Positions 28,617-38,561 are shown, counted from the first letter of the stretch. The stretch is 64,000 nucleotides of DNA from Psychrobacter raelei (GCF_022631235.3 NZ_CP093310.2:2666001-2730000); one strand, 5' to 3'. Notes: generated by a model from the letters alone, not told the origin. Numbers and translations are program-made.

Positions 28617-30407
28617 TTATAATCCCAGCTCTTCAATCATCATTTCCGTGATCTTGTATTTTTGGATTTTACCGGTAATGGTCATCGGGTACTCTTCAAC
28701 AAAGCGAAAGTACTGTGGCACTTTGTAATGCGCGATGTTGTCTTTACAAAACTGCTTAACCTCATCCTCTGTCAGCTGCTCGCCTTTTCTAGCAATAATC
28801 CAGGCTGCCAGTACCTCGCCATATTTTTTATCCGGAACGCCCACAACTTGTACGTCACTAATCTTTGGATGGCGGTATAAATAGTTCTCAATTTCTACCG
28901 GATAGATGTTTTCACCGCCGCGGATGACCATATCTTTACTACGGCCAACCACTTTAATATAGCCTTCTTCATCCATGGTCGCTAAGTCGCCAGTGTGCAT
29001 CCAGCCATCTTGAATGGCTTCACGGGTCTTAAAGCGGCTGCCCCAATAGCCTTTCATCACCGAATAGCCACGGGTTAATAGCTCACCTGTTTCACCGATA
29101 GGCACTACCTCTCCGGTCTGGGTATCGACAATTTTCACCTCTAAATTAGGCTGCACTAAGCCCACAGTAGAGACTTGTTTATCAAGCGGGGTGTGTTTGT
29201 TGGTCTGACAAGATACAGGGCTGGTCTCGGTCATACCATAAGCAATGGTGACCTCATTCATATGCATCTCATCGATGACGCGGCGCATGACCTCTATCGG
29301 ACAGCTTGAGCCGGCCATGATTCCGGTACGTAAGGTCGATAAGTCGTATTTATCAAAGTCTGGGTGATCAAGCTCTGCAATAAACATGGTCGGTACGCCA
29401 TGCAGCGCGGTACACTTTTCGTTTTGTACCGCTTCTAACACGCTTAATGGATCAAACCCATCATTAGGATAAACGATACAACCACCATGGGTTAAAATTG
29501 CTAAGTTACCGAGCACCATACCAAAGCAGTGATATAGCGGCACTGGGATACATAAGCGATCTTCCTCGCTTAAATCCATCGCCTCGCCAATAAAATAGCC
29601 ATTGTTTAAGATATTGCGATGGGTTAATGTTGCCCCTTTTGGGGTACCTGTGGTGCCACTGGTGAACTGAACGTTGATGGGATCAGTATTTTTTAATTTG
29701 GCCTGACGCTCAGCCACCCGTGGATCATTAGCATCGCCCTCTTTCATCCACTCTGAGAATTTTTGCATAAAGCCAAATTCTTCATCCGTGTCTGACTCAT
29801 CAATCCAGATAATACGCTCAACAGTAGGTATCTCAACCAAGTCTAATTGGGTGTACTGCTTGTGATAAATCTCAGGACATAATTCGCGAATGATATTGGC
29901 ATAATCACTGGTTTTGAAATGGCGCATAAGCACCAAAGCTGAGCAGCCCAATTTATTTAGCGCATATTGCAGCTCAAAGCTACGGTAGGCGGGGTTAATA
30001 TTTACTAAAATCACGCCTACCTTGGCAGTGGCCAATTGCATAAGCAGCCATTCAGCGTTGTTATGTGACCAGATACCAACGCGATCACCAATCTCCAGAC
30101 CCATTTCAATCATAGCGCTGGCCAGTTGATTGACTTTTTGTTGCAGCTCACGGTAAGTCCAACGTATGCCTTGATGGCACACCACTAGGGCTTCTTGATC
30201 GGGATATTTTTCTACCACGGCATCAAAAAAGTCACCAATAGTGACTTCGATTAACGCCGTTTGGGGGCCTTGATCTTGGCTCAGCTTAAGCGGCGCATTG
30301 CCCGATTTGGCGCCCATACTAATGCGAGGGATCGTATCTAAATCTATAGAAACAGAGGAAGAATCGATGTTATTGGAGGGATGTGAAAAAGAGGTAGAGC
30401 CAAACAT
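28617..30407 (-). CDS. AMP-forming acyl-CoA synthetase at the head of the liu operon
   Basis: Adenylate-forming acyl-CoA synthetase, 596 residues. Motifs: the P-loop [17 protein letters not shown] (near residue 210), [13 protein letters not shown], the ATP/AMP site [35 protein letters not shown] and the catalytic C-terminal Lys in [13 protein letters not shown] roughly 40-residue Ser/Asp/Ile-rich extension precedes the domain. It probably activates isovalerate or another short to medium chain acid feeding the operon; the substrate cannot be read from sequence. An AAAGGA SD lies inside a small hairpin right before the ATG (30408-30423). Confidence 0.88.
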   Translation of the reverse strand: MFGSTSFSHPSNNIDSSSVSIDLDTIPRISMGAKSGNAPLKLSQDQGPQTALIEVTIGDFFDAVVEKYPDQEALVVCHQGIRWTYRELQQKVNQLASAMIEMGLEIGDRVGIWSHNNAEWLLMQLATAKVGVILVNINPAYRSFELQYALNKLGCSALVLMRHFKTSDYANIIRELCPEIYHKQYTQLDLVEIPTVERIIWIDESDTDEEFGFMQKFSEWMKEGDANDPRVAERQAKLKNTDPINVQFTSGTTGTPKGATLTHRNILNNGYFIGEAMDLSEEDRLCIPVPLYHCFGMVLGNLAILTHGGCIVYPNDGFDPLSVLEAVQNEKCTALHGVPTMFIAELDHPDFDKYDLSTLRTGIMAGSSCPIEVMRRVIDEMHMNEVTIAYGMTETSPVSCQTNKHTPLDKQVSTVGLVQPNLEVKIVDTQTGEVVPIGETGELLTRGYSVMKGYWGSRFKTREAIQDGWMHTGDLATMDEEGYIKVVGRSKDMVIRGGENIYPVEIENYLYRHPKISDVQVVGVPDKKYGEVLAAWIIARKGEQLTEDEVKQFCKDNIAHYKVPQYFRFVEEYPMTITGKIQKYKITEMMIEELGL

Positions 30408-30423
30408 AACGAATCCTTTCGTT
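30408..30423 (-). promoter_or_regulatory. Hairpin enclosing the ribosome binding site of the acyl-CoA synthetase gene
   Basis: AACGAA (30408-30413) pairs perfectly with TTCGTT (30418-30423) around a TCCT loop. On the mRNA the AAAGGA SD lies in the loop and part of the stem, directly next to the start codon. It could lower translation initiation. Confidence 0.45.
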
Positions 30424-30647
30424 GCAATATTGGATAAAAATTTCGATAAAAAATGTCACTATGGTATGCGACTGTGCAGCCTACAATCTGTAGGTTGATG
30501 GCACAATCATCCCCCATAATGACCTAAATCCATTTAATAATATATCTGCGATATATGACAGATAACGCGTCATCTTTCATATTTTAAAACAACCACTTAC
30601 TTCTAAAAAACTGCGGTTTATTCTAGGTTAGCGTTGTTTCCTGTTCT

Positions 30648-30677
30648 AATATAAAGGCTAATGACAACTGGTGTCAA
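30648..30677 (-). promoter_or_regulatory. Candidate promoter of the liu operon with overlapping dyad
   Basis: On the minus strand, TTGACA (30677-30672) and TATATT (30653-30648) are separated by 18 bp. A perfect dyad TGACA-N5-TGTCA (30662-30676) overlaps the -35 and upstream spacer, a likely operator. The start codon is about 240 bp downstream, so the leader would be long. The rest of the 30424-30920 gap between the divergent genes is AT-rich without coding frames. Confidence 0.5.
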
Positions 30678-30920
30678 CAACTACTACTAATAACAATAAC
30701 TTAGTTCATCATTAATTAACTAAATCCGATAAATTCACCTCTACAATATCCCTGTTAACCAAGGCAGCTCGCCTCTGTGCTAGGCTTTAGTGATAAAAAA
30801 CTTATCTGTGAGCGGATTTTTATGTTGATAAATACCCCATTACCCCAATATAAATGACATTGCATGAAAGATGAGTCTATCTAGCAGACAACTGCTCTAT
30901 ATAATTAATTGAGACCCCCT

Positions 30921-31850
30921 ATGACCGAACTTACTGATTTACGCCAACGCTTTTTTATCGCTGACTCTCCTGTACGCGGCGATGTGGTGCGCTTAAAGCA
31001 AAGCTATGCCACCATTACTGCCCAAAAACCCTACCCTGAGTCTATTAAGCGTTTGCTTGGTGAGATGCTAACTGCAGCCAGCTTATTAATTGGTACCCTA
31101 AAAATTGAGGGTAGCTTATCTATCCAGTTGCAGTCCTCTGATGAGAGCAGCTTATTGAACTGGGCAATGGCTGAATGCAATCAGTCTGGCATCATTCGCG
31201 CTTTAGCCAGCTGGAAGCAAGACACCGAAGAGCAGCAGCAAGCTTGGGCGAACAAGGCGACTGCCGATGATGCTTTTGCTGAGCTCGGTGCTGTGGGTAA
31301 AGGCGTCATGTTTATCAACATTCAACCTGAGCGCGGCGAAGCTTATCAAGGTATCGTTGAGCGCAGTCATGACAACTTAGCTGAATGCTTGGCCCATTAT
31401 CAATTGCAATCGGCGCAAATCCCAACTTTGATTAACTTGGCTTGTGATGGCCTGCAAACTGGTGGTATCTTGGTACAAATGCTGCCCCGCACTGCCGAGG
31501 AACAACACGCTATTGAGCAAGATGAAACGGCCGGTATTGATGATGATCTATGGACCCGCTTGACCTTATTGACGCGTACCTTAAAGTTTGAAGAGCTAAC
31601 CACCTTAGAGGCCAGCGAAATCATCTACCGCTTATACAACGAAGAGAGTGTGGTCGCCCCTGAGCCTATCTCTTTAGAATTTGGCTGCACCTGCTCACGT
31701 GAAAAATGTGAAGGGGCTATTTTGCAAATCGGCGAAGCAGAAGTTTTAGAGATTGTAGAGGAGCAAGGCGGTACCTTTGAGATGGATTGCGGTTTTTGTG
31801 GCTCTATCTACAAATTTACCAAAGAGGATGTCGAGCACATCTTTGCTTAA
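30921..31850 (+). CDS. hslO: Redox-regulated chaperone Hsp33
   Basis: Hsp33 holdase chaperone, switched on by oxidation of its zinc-bound cysteines. 309 residues from the ATG at 30921; a TTG four codons earlier (30909) is also in frame. The four switch cysteines are in FGCTCSREKCE (two used, CxC) and DCGFCGSIY (CxxC) near residues 260-295. Other family segments are RGDVVRLKQSY and LPRTAEEQHAIEQDE-like acidic hinge. Usual length is about 290-300. It is monocistronic with a strong terminator, and is divergent from the liu operon. Confidence 0.95.
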   Translation: MTELTDLRQRFFIADSPVRGDVVRLKQSYATITAQKPYPESIKRLLGEMLTAASLLIGTLKIEGSLSIQLQSSDESSLLNWAMAECNQSGIIRALASWKQDTEEQQQAWANKATADDAFAELGAVGKGVMFINIQPERGEAYQGIVERSHDNLAECLAHYQLQSAQIPTLINLACDGLQTGGILVQMLPRTAEEQHAIEQDETAGIDDDLWTRLTLLTRTLKFEELTTLEASEIIYRLYNEESVVAPEPISLEFGCTCSREKCEGAILQIGEAEVLEIVEEQGGTFEMDCGFCGSIYKFTKEDVEHIFA

Positions 31851-31882
31851 GCGTTAAGCGGTTAATTACCCAAAAATATACC

Positions 31883-31916
31883 TCCCCCTTAGGCTCGAGC
31901 CTAAGGGGGATTTTTA
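31883..31916 (+). terminator. Intrinsic terminator of hslO
   Basis: Perfect 12-bp stem TCCCCCTTAGGC / GCCTAAGGGGGA (31883-31894 and 31899-31910) with loop TCGA, then TTTTTA. Confidence 0.9.
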
Positions 31917-31991
31917 ATTCCAGCGTGGTTTTGTGACAGCGATTATGGCCGTGATTACTTTGTCATAGGCGCATCTTATGATTGCGCGGTA

Positions 31992-33479
31992 TTAGACCAC
32001 CACCTCAATCTCATCAGGAAAGGAGTGAATACGCGGCTTTAAGGCTGACTCACTGTCTCTATTGGCCTGTAACCACTCACTGACTTGATTATGCACACGC
32101 TCATCGTACTGCAAGTTGATGTGATTGACCCCATAAAACACCGCTTTTCGACCCTCAGGCACATATAAATGGTGATTTTCATGAGTCTTGCCAGCCTCAC
32201 CGAGCGCCGATTCTATCATCACCAAGCCATCACCCACCAAGTTACTCGCCTTAGATTCATACACCCCCTCAGCAATAGAGCCGGCAATAAAAAAGGTATT
32301 GATGTGACGTGGCAACTTGGTCGGATGGCGAAAGTCTTCGGGCAATACATCCCGTACTTTAAGCCCCTTCCAATCCTCATCGCGAATACAGCCATGACGA
32401 AGGTCAATAATACCGGCACTACGTATATCACCAAGCTTAGATAACGAACCTGCAAAGGGCACTTTGGCCATAATATCTAATAGGTGATAGCTGATGCGCT
32501 CAAGTATGGCGCCTTGATGCGGTGAGCCTATGGTTACTAAGTTGCCCACGCGCGCTACCCAATCTTGGCGCTCTTGCTCACCATAAAACAGCGCACTACG
32601 AGACACCAGTCCCCCCATGCTATAGCCTACTAAATCTATTTGGGTAATGTCTGGATTTTTTATGACCAGTTGCTGTAGTAAATTGGCCAAATTATGACCG
32701 TTTTGGGAGATGCGTCTACCCGTATTGTAATCTAAGTAAAGCACCGTACTTTTAGGGACACTCAGTGCAATATGCTCACCTAAGCTGTCCTCTTCACAAG
32801 GATGCCAGCTTAGATAACTCAAGCACAGACCATGACACAACACAATCACACGCCCGCACAACGGATCTGCCTTAGCGCCTAGCGGTTGACCATATCTATC
32901 ATAGAGCACCATGGGCACCGCCAGTGGATTGTCGCGAGCAACCAGATGATCGCCAACCATACCATTAATCACGTTAACCAGCTGCTTTAGACGTTCAGGA
33001 AGTAGGCGACGTCTTTGATTAATGAGGCTTTTTCGGTACAGCTGCATGCTGCTGCTCGTGACACCACGGCCTACACTTTGCATGGTATAGCGCACCACAT
33101 TGTACAATCTGCGAGTCACTCCTTGCTGCCAACGATTGAGATGATCTTCATTAAAGCGGCCCAAAGGACGCAAGAGAATCTCAGAGTGTATGGCCTCAAT
33201 AATCTCAGTGGCCCCCACCGCACCTGTGGTAGCAAGCTGCACCAGACCCTCAAGTACATTGCTCACCGACAGTGGTGGTTTTTTTGATGGTGCACTCGGC
33301 TCATAGGCCATATTAATTAGGGCATTTTCATCGAGGTAATCTAGATGGTCTAACTGCTGGTGCAAGTCCTCTAAATACACCGGATTGGACGCATTAATAA
33401 GCTCACACGTCTCATATAAAGAATATTGCTGCGATAAGTCTTCAGAAGCAGGCGATGTGGGTGAAGTGCTGTTTGACAT
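31992..33479 (-). CDS. Lipase/esterase-like alpha/beta hydrolase
   Basis: A 495-residue protein with an alpha/beta-hydrolase core in its C-terminal half. Seen: VIVLCHGLCLSYLSWHP (oxyanion strand), the nucleophile elbow LVGYSMGGLVSRSAL (Ser near residue 285), TIGSPHQGAILERISY and a C-terminal His in YGVNHINLQYDERV. This arrangement is like PGAP1-type or lipase-family hydrolases. The first 200 residues are helical-looking and not typical of the core. No signal peptide is seen, so it may be cytoplasmic. The substrate is unknown. It lies downstream of phoX on the same strand but a terminator intervenes. Confidence 0.78.
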   Translation of the reverse strand: MSNSTSPTSPASEDLSQQYSLYETCELINASNPVYLEDLHQQLDHLDYLDENALINMAYEPSAPSKKPPLSVSNVLEGLVQLATTGAVGATEIIEAIHSEILLRPLGRFNEDHLNRWQQGVTRRLYNVVRYTMQSVGRGVTSSSMQLYRKSLINQRRRLLPERLKQLVNVINGMVGDHLVARDNPLAVPMVLYDRYGQPLGAKADPLCGRVIVLCHGLCLSYLSWHPCEEDSLGEHIALSVPKSTVLYLDYNTGRRISQNGHNLANLLQQLVIKNPDITQIDLVGYSMGGLVSRSALFYGEQERQDWVARVGNLVTIGSPHQGAILERISYHLLDIMAKVPFAGSLSKLGDIRSAGIIDLRHGCIRDEDWKGLKVRDVLPEDFRHPTKLPRHINTFFIAGSIAEGVYESKASNLVGDGLVMIESALGEAGKTHENHHLYVPEGRKAVFYGVNHINLQYDERVHNQVSEWLQANRDSESALKPRIHSFPDEIEVVV

Positions 33480-33535
33480 AATAGTTATATTTTATAAGTT
33501 GGGATGGCTTCATATTATCTGTTAATTTAGATAAA

Positions 33536-33565
33536 GTAAAAACCCCAAGTGTTAACTTGAGGTTT
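33536..33565 (-). terminator. Terminator after phoX
   Basis: Imperfect stem AAACC-C-CAAGT / ACTTG-A-GGTTT (33540-33550 and 33555-33565) followed on the minus strand by TTTAC. It lies between phoX and the hydrolase. Confidence 0.55.
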
Positions 33566-33635
33566 GTTTTTAGTATAATTATCATAACTTTATTTTCACA
33601 ATTAAAGATTGGCTTGTCTTTAACGGTTTGCTGCT

Positions 33636-35702
33636 TTAACGATTGCCACCAAGCTTAAAGCCTAAATAACCCACAGCTGCCCCATAAGTATCTTTATAAT
33701 TGCGCTTAATGAATGGCATAACTTGAGCGGCCACTTTAGTGTTTTTTTCGATCCCTTCACCTGAGTGCTGAAAATTACTCATAATATACGTATAGCCATT
33801 CATTTCATCTACTGCATGAAGGCCGGTTGACTCTGCACCAGCTGGTGTCGATAAAATGCGGACCAATTCATGAGTATCTACATTGTAGGCCCATAAAAAG
33901 TTATTAACATGGGTGCCTGAGTCTTCACCGATAAATAGCGTGCGCATTTTTTCGGAGAATTTTAAGTTATCCGGACAAGACACTTTATCCGGATGCGATT
34001 GATTGCCCAACGCATCCGCCTCGATATCTTGACCGGCCAAATTCGGTGGTACAGCCATACTGACTGGTACCCAATCTGAGTGGATAGGCTGCTTAGTATT
34101 TAGGGTCACTTGGCCACTGCGCAGCTGATGGGCATAGACTGCACCTGACTTATTTTCAGCCACGTGCACATCATAGTCACCATATTTAGTAGGATCGACC
34201 ATAGATTTTTCAATCCTTGCCATCGCCGAATATACGATTTTATCTTTGACATTCACCGTGGTCCCCTCCATTTTAGTAAAGGCCATAGAAGCACCTTTTA
34301 GCGCCGCATAACGATGGGTCTCTAAGAAGGCAGCGGCTTTTTCAGCATGCCTGTTGCTGGTATTTAATTTAATCCAGTTGGGTTTGCCGCCATAATAAAT
34401 CTTGGTATAGCTGGCATCTTTTGGGTCAGTGTATTTAACACTCATGATATCTTCAGGCTTAAAGCTGTTGGCCATCGCTTCAATTTCGCTGCTGGTGGCA
34501 TGACCCAAATGAATCCAGCGCGTGGTAAATTCGCCTGTGCCCACACCCTTAGCTGACGTCTGAGTGACTTTTGCGACGTATAAATTACCAGCTGATAAGT
34601 CTCTGGGCTTGTCGGCCACAAACATAAACAGACCGCCATTGGTGGCATCATCGCCCATGATAGCAGTACGCTCATCTGGCATCATCTGTATCAATTCATG
34701 TGAGATACGTCCCAAGTTATAGTGTTTTTTGACAAAGCCTGTACCGTCTGGATTAACAAACACCTCTGGCATATGACCATAATGATAAGGATTGGCTTTG
34801 TTTTGATCCCCATAAAGCGCTTGACTAAAATCCAAAAACTTACCCCCATCTTGCTTTGCTAAATCATGGGCATCCGGCTCATACTCTTCAGAGGATAAAT
34901 GAGTACCCCAAGGAGACAATGAGGCACCGCAAGTAATCCATAGACCATGTACAGCTGAGGTATCAACATTATGATACTTCACCAAGCTCAGCTCACCAGT
35001 ATTTGGGTTTTGATCCAAAGTAAGTACTGCAATAGGAGATGGCAGGCGACCCCAGGTGTCCTTACCGGCACGGTTCATGCTGGCATATTCAAATTGCACT
35101 ACCGCAAATACTGTATTGCCTTTTACGCCCGGTACACGAGCGCCTTTAACAGCAATCAATGAAGAGCCATCTGGGCAATTAGAATAAAAAGGCACCGGCT
35201 CGCCTGCTGACGCATCATATAACGGTCGGTTATTGATGTCGTACAACTGGCCAGCACGGGTGAGTCCTCCTAGACCATCGGGCACCATATCACCGGTCAC
35301 AAAAAACGGCGTGTAAGCCAAATCAAATACTTGAGTGCTGCCATCGGTGAATTCTGCCTGCATTTTTGAATCGACATAGACTGTAGCCATCTGCTCAGGA
35401 TTGGCGAGCGACGGCGCTTGCATACCCAAAAACCTCACCTGTTTAATCGCCTTAGCTAAAGGCGCAGCGCCGGTTGCAACAGGCACAGCATTGAGGCGAG
35501 CTGAGGTATTGCAGCCTGCCAAAGGTAGCATGGGCACACCGGCCAAAAAGGCAATCACACTGCGGCGAGTCGCTGACATATTGGCCAATTTGCTGCCGGA
35601 TTTTTCAATATTGGCGTGATCAGCGAAGTCTAAGTTTATGTCAGCCGGTGTTTGGCGAATGCTGTCTTGGCTAGAACAAAGGGCAACTGGGCGGCGCATC
35701 AT
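33636..35702 (-). CDS. phoX: Alkaline phosphatase PhoX, Tat-exported
   Basis: PhoX-type alkaline phosphatase (DUF839), 688 residues, releasing phosphate from organic esters. The start at 35702 is supported by GAGGAA five bases before ATG-ATG; a longer frame to 35816 would run into the Pho box. Residues about 40-75 hold a twin-arginine motif (SATRRSVIAFLAG) and a lipobox-like LPLAGC, so it is probably a Tat lipoprotein. Family segments include YTPFFVTGDMVPDGLGGL, GASLSPWGTHLSSEEYEPD and FIGEDSGTHVNNFLWAY, which hold acidic metal ligands. A Pho box lies about 75 bp upstream. Confidence 0.9.
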   Translation of the reverse strand: MMRRPVALCSSQDSIRQTPADINLDFADHANIEKSGSKLANMSATRRSVIAFLAGVPMLPLAGCNTSARLNAVPVATGAAPLAKAIKQVRFLGMQAPSLANPEQMATVYVDSKMQAEFTDGSTQVFDLAYTPFFVTGDMVPDGLGGLTRAGQLYDINNRPLYDASAGEPVPFYSNCPDGSSLIAVKGARVPGVKGNTVFAVVQFEYASMNRAGKDTWGRLPSPIAVLTLDQNPNTGELSLVKYHNVDTSAVHGLWITCGASLSPWGTHLSSEEYEPDAHDLAKQDGGKFLDFSQALYGDQNKANPYHYGHMPEVFVNPDGTGFVKKHYNLGRISHELIQMMPDERTAIMGDDATNGGLFMFVADKPRDLSAGNLYVAKVTQTSAKGVGTGEFTTRWIHLGHATSSEIEAMANSFKPEDIMSVKYTDPKDASYTKIYYGGKPNWIKLNTSNRHAEKAAAFLETHRYAALKGASMAFTKMEGTTVNVKDKIVYSAMARIEKSMVDPTKYGDYDVHVAENKSGAVYAHQLRSGQVTLNTKQPIHSDWVPVSMAVPPNLAGQDIEADALGNQSHPDKVSCPDNLKFSEKMRTLFIGEDSGTHVNNFLWAYNVDTHELVRILSTPAGAESTGLHAVDEMNGYTYIMSNFQHSGEGIEKNTKVAAQVMPFIKRNYKDTYGAAVGYLGFKLGGNR

Positions 35703-35776
35703 AGATTCCTCAAAAAAATGTTCAACGGGGGATAACTCTGGACAAAGAGTACAGTGCCCTAGCCTACTTCGATGAG

Positions 35777-35816
35777 ATGACAGCTTGTTTAAAGATTTAT
35801 GACACCCAGATGACAA
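35777..35816 (-). promoter_or_regulatory. Pho box upstream of phoX (three half-sites)
   Basis: On the minus strand, TTGTCAT (35816-35810), GTGTCAT (35805-35799) and CTGTCAT (35783-35777). The first two are 11 bp apart, the classic PhoB spacing; the third is 22 bp further, exactly two turns. The position between a terminator and phoX, plus phoBR in the same window, supports PhoB control. Confidence 0.82.
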
Positions 35817-35846
35817 AAAAGCCAGTGCGATTTGGCACTGGCTTTT
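35814..35846 (-). terminator. Terminator of the ABC permease unit
   Basis: Perfect stem GCCAGTGC (35821-35828) / GCACTGGC (35835-35842), with a T run on the minus strand that touches the first Pho half-site. Confidence 0.88.
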
Positions 35847-35897
35847 GACTTAATGTGAGGGTTAGCCGCTTATATGAAGTAACTAGCTTATCAGGGA

Positions 35898-36623
35898 CTA
35901 AGGAATGGTGGTGGTCGCCACATCAGGTGGTACATAAGTGTGATGACGATTCATACGCTTCTCTAAGAAGCGGAACGTTAGTAAAATCACCCAAGACAAC
36001 ACTAAATAGATTAAACCTGCAGCAAAATACAGCTCAAAGATGGTATAGGTGCGCGCACTGATGGTCTTAGCAATACCCGTAATGTCCATTAACGCAATGG
36101 TCATGGCAAGCGAGCTGCCTTTTAGCATAAAGATAACTTCATTACTGTAGGCAGGTAGCATGATGCCAAAAGCACGCGGCAAGGTAATTCGGGTAAGTTT
36201 TTGCCAACGCGACATACCTATGGCGTCAGCTGCCTCCAATTCACCAGGTGGAATAGACTGAATGGCCCCGCGAATAATCTCAGCAGTATAAGCACTGGTA
36301 TTTAAAGTAAAGGCGATAATTGCACACCAAAAGGGCTGCTTTAACACCGGCTCCCACAGCGCTGAATCTTTGATAAACTCAAACTGTGACAGACCATAAT
36401 AAATCAAGAAAATCTGTACCAACAGCGGTGTGCCGCGGAAAAAGAATATATACAAAAATGGCAGCACTTGAACCCAGCGACTAGCCGATAAGCGCAATAA
36501 TGCCAGACCCAGTCCAAAAAACAGGCCAAGCACACCAGAGATAACCACCAACTGCGTGGTCAGCACAACCCCACTTAGTAAATCAGGTAGGTATGTAAAA
36601 ATTACTTGCCAATTCCAATCCAT
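35898..36623 (-). CDS. Polar amino-acid ABC transporter permease (M-type)
   Basis: A 241-residue inner-membrane permease of the HisM/ArtM group. It has several hydrophobic segments and the EAA loop signature PPGELEAADAIGMSRWQKLT near residue 135, the docking site for the ATPase. FFRGTPLLVQIFLIYYGL is a typical pre-loop segment. It follows the second permease after 9 bp, so the two are co-transcribed and would form the heterodimeric channel. C-terminal residues are positively charged. Substrate (basic or polar amino acid) is inferred from the family. Confidence 0.9.
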   Translation of the reverse strand: MDWNWQVIFTYLPDLLSGVVLTTQLVVISGVLGLFFGLGLALLRLSASRWVQVLPFLYIFFFRGTPLLVQIFLIYYGLSQFEFIKDSALWEPVLKQPFWCAIIAFTLNTSAYTAEIIRGAIQSIPPGELEAADAIGMSRWQKLTRITLPRAFGIMLPAYSNEVIFMLKGSSLAMTIALMDITGIAKTISARTYTIFELYFAAGLIYLVLSWVILLTFRFLEKRMNRHHTYVPPDVATTTIP

Positions 36624-36632
36624 AATTGCCCC

Positions 36633-37373
36633 CTACCCTTGTGCTGCATCTAGTGAGTGTGAAACTTGCTGCTTTGCCAATTTTTTTGCATAGCGTTTTG
36701 ACGGGTTGGCCCGCCACTCAAGCCACATCATAAAGGCGGTCACCACTATGGTTAGACCCAGATAAATAAAAGCGGCCGCCATATAAAAGGTAAAGGCCTG
36801 CTGCGTGGCCTGTGCCCCGCGCGCCGCATGGTACATGATGTCCTTTAGACCCACCACAGAAACCAGGGCCGTATCTTTTAACAATACCAAAAACAAGTTT
36901 CCCAGACCTGGCAGCGCCAAGCGCCAGACTTGGGGCACTATGATGCGAAAATAAAGCTGCATTGGCTTCATACCTATGGCTTCAGCTGCTTCCCATTGCC
37001 CTTTGGGAATCTCTTGGATCGCCATGCGAAACACTTCGGTCGCATACGCCCCAAAGGCAATAGATAGTGCCAACACACCTGCCAAAAACGGACTCACTTC
37101 CACATAGTCGTTATAGCCAAATTTTTGTAATATGGCCATAATCAGCATGGAGCCGCCGTAGTATAAAAACAGCACTAATAACAGCTCTGGGATACCACGC
37201 ATGGTTGCGGTATATACCGTCGCCAACTTGCGTAATATCCAAATTTTTGAGAGCTTCGCAGTAGCGCCCAATAGCCCCAATACCAAACCTATTGCAAGAC
37301 TTGATAAAGCAAGTTTGATGGTAATCAACGAGCCACTAAGTAAGAGATGTCCAAAACCTTGCAAATCAAACAC
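36633..37373 (-). CDS. Polar amino-acid ABC transporter permease (Q-type)
   Basis: A 246-residue permease paralogous to its neighbour. The EAA motif is PKGQWEAAEAIGMKPMQLYF; hydrophobic segments flank it. The start codon is GTG at 37373, with no closely placed SD, so a start a few codons inside is possible. It is first in the permease pair, and its transcript start must lie downstream of the terminator at 37617-37648, or readthrough is partial. Confidence 0.9.
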   Translation of the reverse strand: MFDLQGFGHLLLSGSLITIKLALSSLAIGLVLGLLGATAKLSKIWILRKLATVYTATMRGIPELLLVLFLYYGGSMLIMAILQKFGYNDYVEVSPFLAGVLALSIAFGAYATEVFRMAIQEIPKGQWEAAEAIGMKPMQLYFRIIVPQVWRLALPGLGNLFLVLLKDTALVSVVGLKDIMYHAARGAQATQQAFTFYMAAAFIYLGLTIVVTAFMMWLEWRANPSKRYAKKLAKQQVSHSLDAAQG

Positions 37374-37727
37374 GTGAGAAGATACCTAAATAATGAGAAG
37401 TAGAAGGAAAGAAGCGCTGACAAGAGCCGTTAAACCGAACGCTCATTGACCCGTCTTCAATCTGGCGGCTGTCATTAAGCATGGAGAACACACTGAGACG
37501 AGTTTTTCATATAAAAAACATGCAAGCGGCGAATTCTAACATATTCTACTAGGGTTCGTTAAGTATAAGATGCGCTGACGATGGCGCTTATTTGACTGCT
37601 TAAGTCAATTTTCGGGCATAAAAAAGCCCCACTGCTTAGTGAGGCTGTCTTTGTTTTATATTAATTGTTCTAAATTAGCCCTAAAGCTTACGCACTTACT
37701 TGTCACTTTGGCTATTTATGTCACTGA
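37374..37727. other. Gap between binding-protein gene and permease genes, with terminator
   Basis: 354 bp with no coding frame. It contains a hairpin at 37617-37648 on the minus strand that would reduce transcription from the binding-protein genes into the permeases. The remaining part may hold a permease promoter; none is clear. Confidence 0.45.
37617..37648 (-). terminator. Terminator or attenuator between binding-protein and permease genes
   Basis: Stem AGCCCCACT / AGTGAGGCT with one mismatch, followed on the minus strand by TTTTTTATG. Confidence 0.7.
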
Positions 37728-38561
37728 TTATTTGATCGAAAAATGCTTATCTTTAATTTGATCATAAGTGCCATTGGCTTTAATCGCAGCCAACGCTTCA
37801 TTGAGCTGCTCTTTTAGTGCATCTTGCTTGCGCACCGCAATGGCAAAGTTATCATCAATTTCGATATCCGCCCCTTTAACTTCAAACTGTGAGTTGTTTT
37901 TGCTTAACCATTCTATCGCCGGCAGTTTGTCAGAAATCATAGCATCAACACGATTAGACTCTAAGTCCAAAAAGGCATTATTAAGGGTGTCATACAGCTG
38001 CATATTGGCCTTGGGATAGGTAGACTCTAACCACTGAGATGAGATGGTTGAGCGCTGAGCGGCAATCTTGCTGCTGGTTATATTATCGCTGTGACTGGGA
38101 TCAAATGTGCTGTCTTTACTGGCAATAAACACCAAGGCATTGGTAAAATAAGGGTCGGTGAAGTCGACTTGTTGTGAGCGCTCTGGAGTCACTGACATGG
38201 CGGCCACAATGGCGTCGTATTTTTTGGCTTTTAAACCTGGAATAATGCCTTCCCAATCTTGAGCCTGAATCTCACAGCTCACCTTCATTTGCTCACATAA
38301 GGCGTTGGCAATATCGACATCAAATCCTTGTAAATTACCCTCAGCATCGGTGTAATTAAAGGGTGCATAAGAGCCTTCAGTGGCAATGCGCAGCACTTTT
38401 TGTCCTTCCTGTGCGCCCGCAGCTTTATCGTCCGCTTCAGTCTGTTGGTTATTACAACCACTCAAAAGTAGCGACAATGATAGTGTGGCCATGACAGTGG
38501 CGGTGCCTTTAAGCAAACGGCTTTTTTTGAATTGAGCCGCGGCAGGTAGTGAGTTAACCAT
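37728..38561 (-). CDS. Amino-acid ABC transporter binding lipoprotein, copy 1
   Basis: Periplasmic solute-binding lipoprotein of family 3, 277 residues. Signal and lipobox are LSLSLLLSGCNN (Cys near residue 36). The ligand domain has LRIATEGSYAPFNYTDAEGN, GFDVDIANALCEQMK, AMSVTPERSQQVDFTDPYF and a C-terminal AAIKANGTYDQIKDKHF. It is paralogous to the two genes upstream. AGGAC precedes the ATG. It lies last of the three copies and next to the permeases. Confidence 0.9.
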   Translation of the reverse strand: MVNSLPAAAQFKKSRLLKGTATVMATLSLSLLLSGCNNQQTEADDKAAGAQEGQKVLRIATEGSYAPFNYTDAEGNLQGFDVDIANALCEQMKVSCEIQAQDWEGIIPGLKAKKYDAIVAAMSVTPERSQQVDFTDPYFTNALVFIASKDSTFDPSHSDNITSSKIAAQRSTISSQWLESTYPKANMQLYDTLNNAFLDLESNRVDAMISDKLPAIEWLSKNNSQFEVKGADIEIDDNFAIAVRKQDALKEQLNEALAAIKANGTYDQIKDKHFSIK

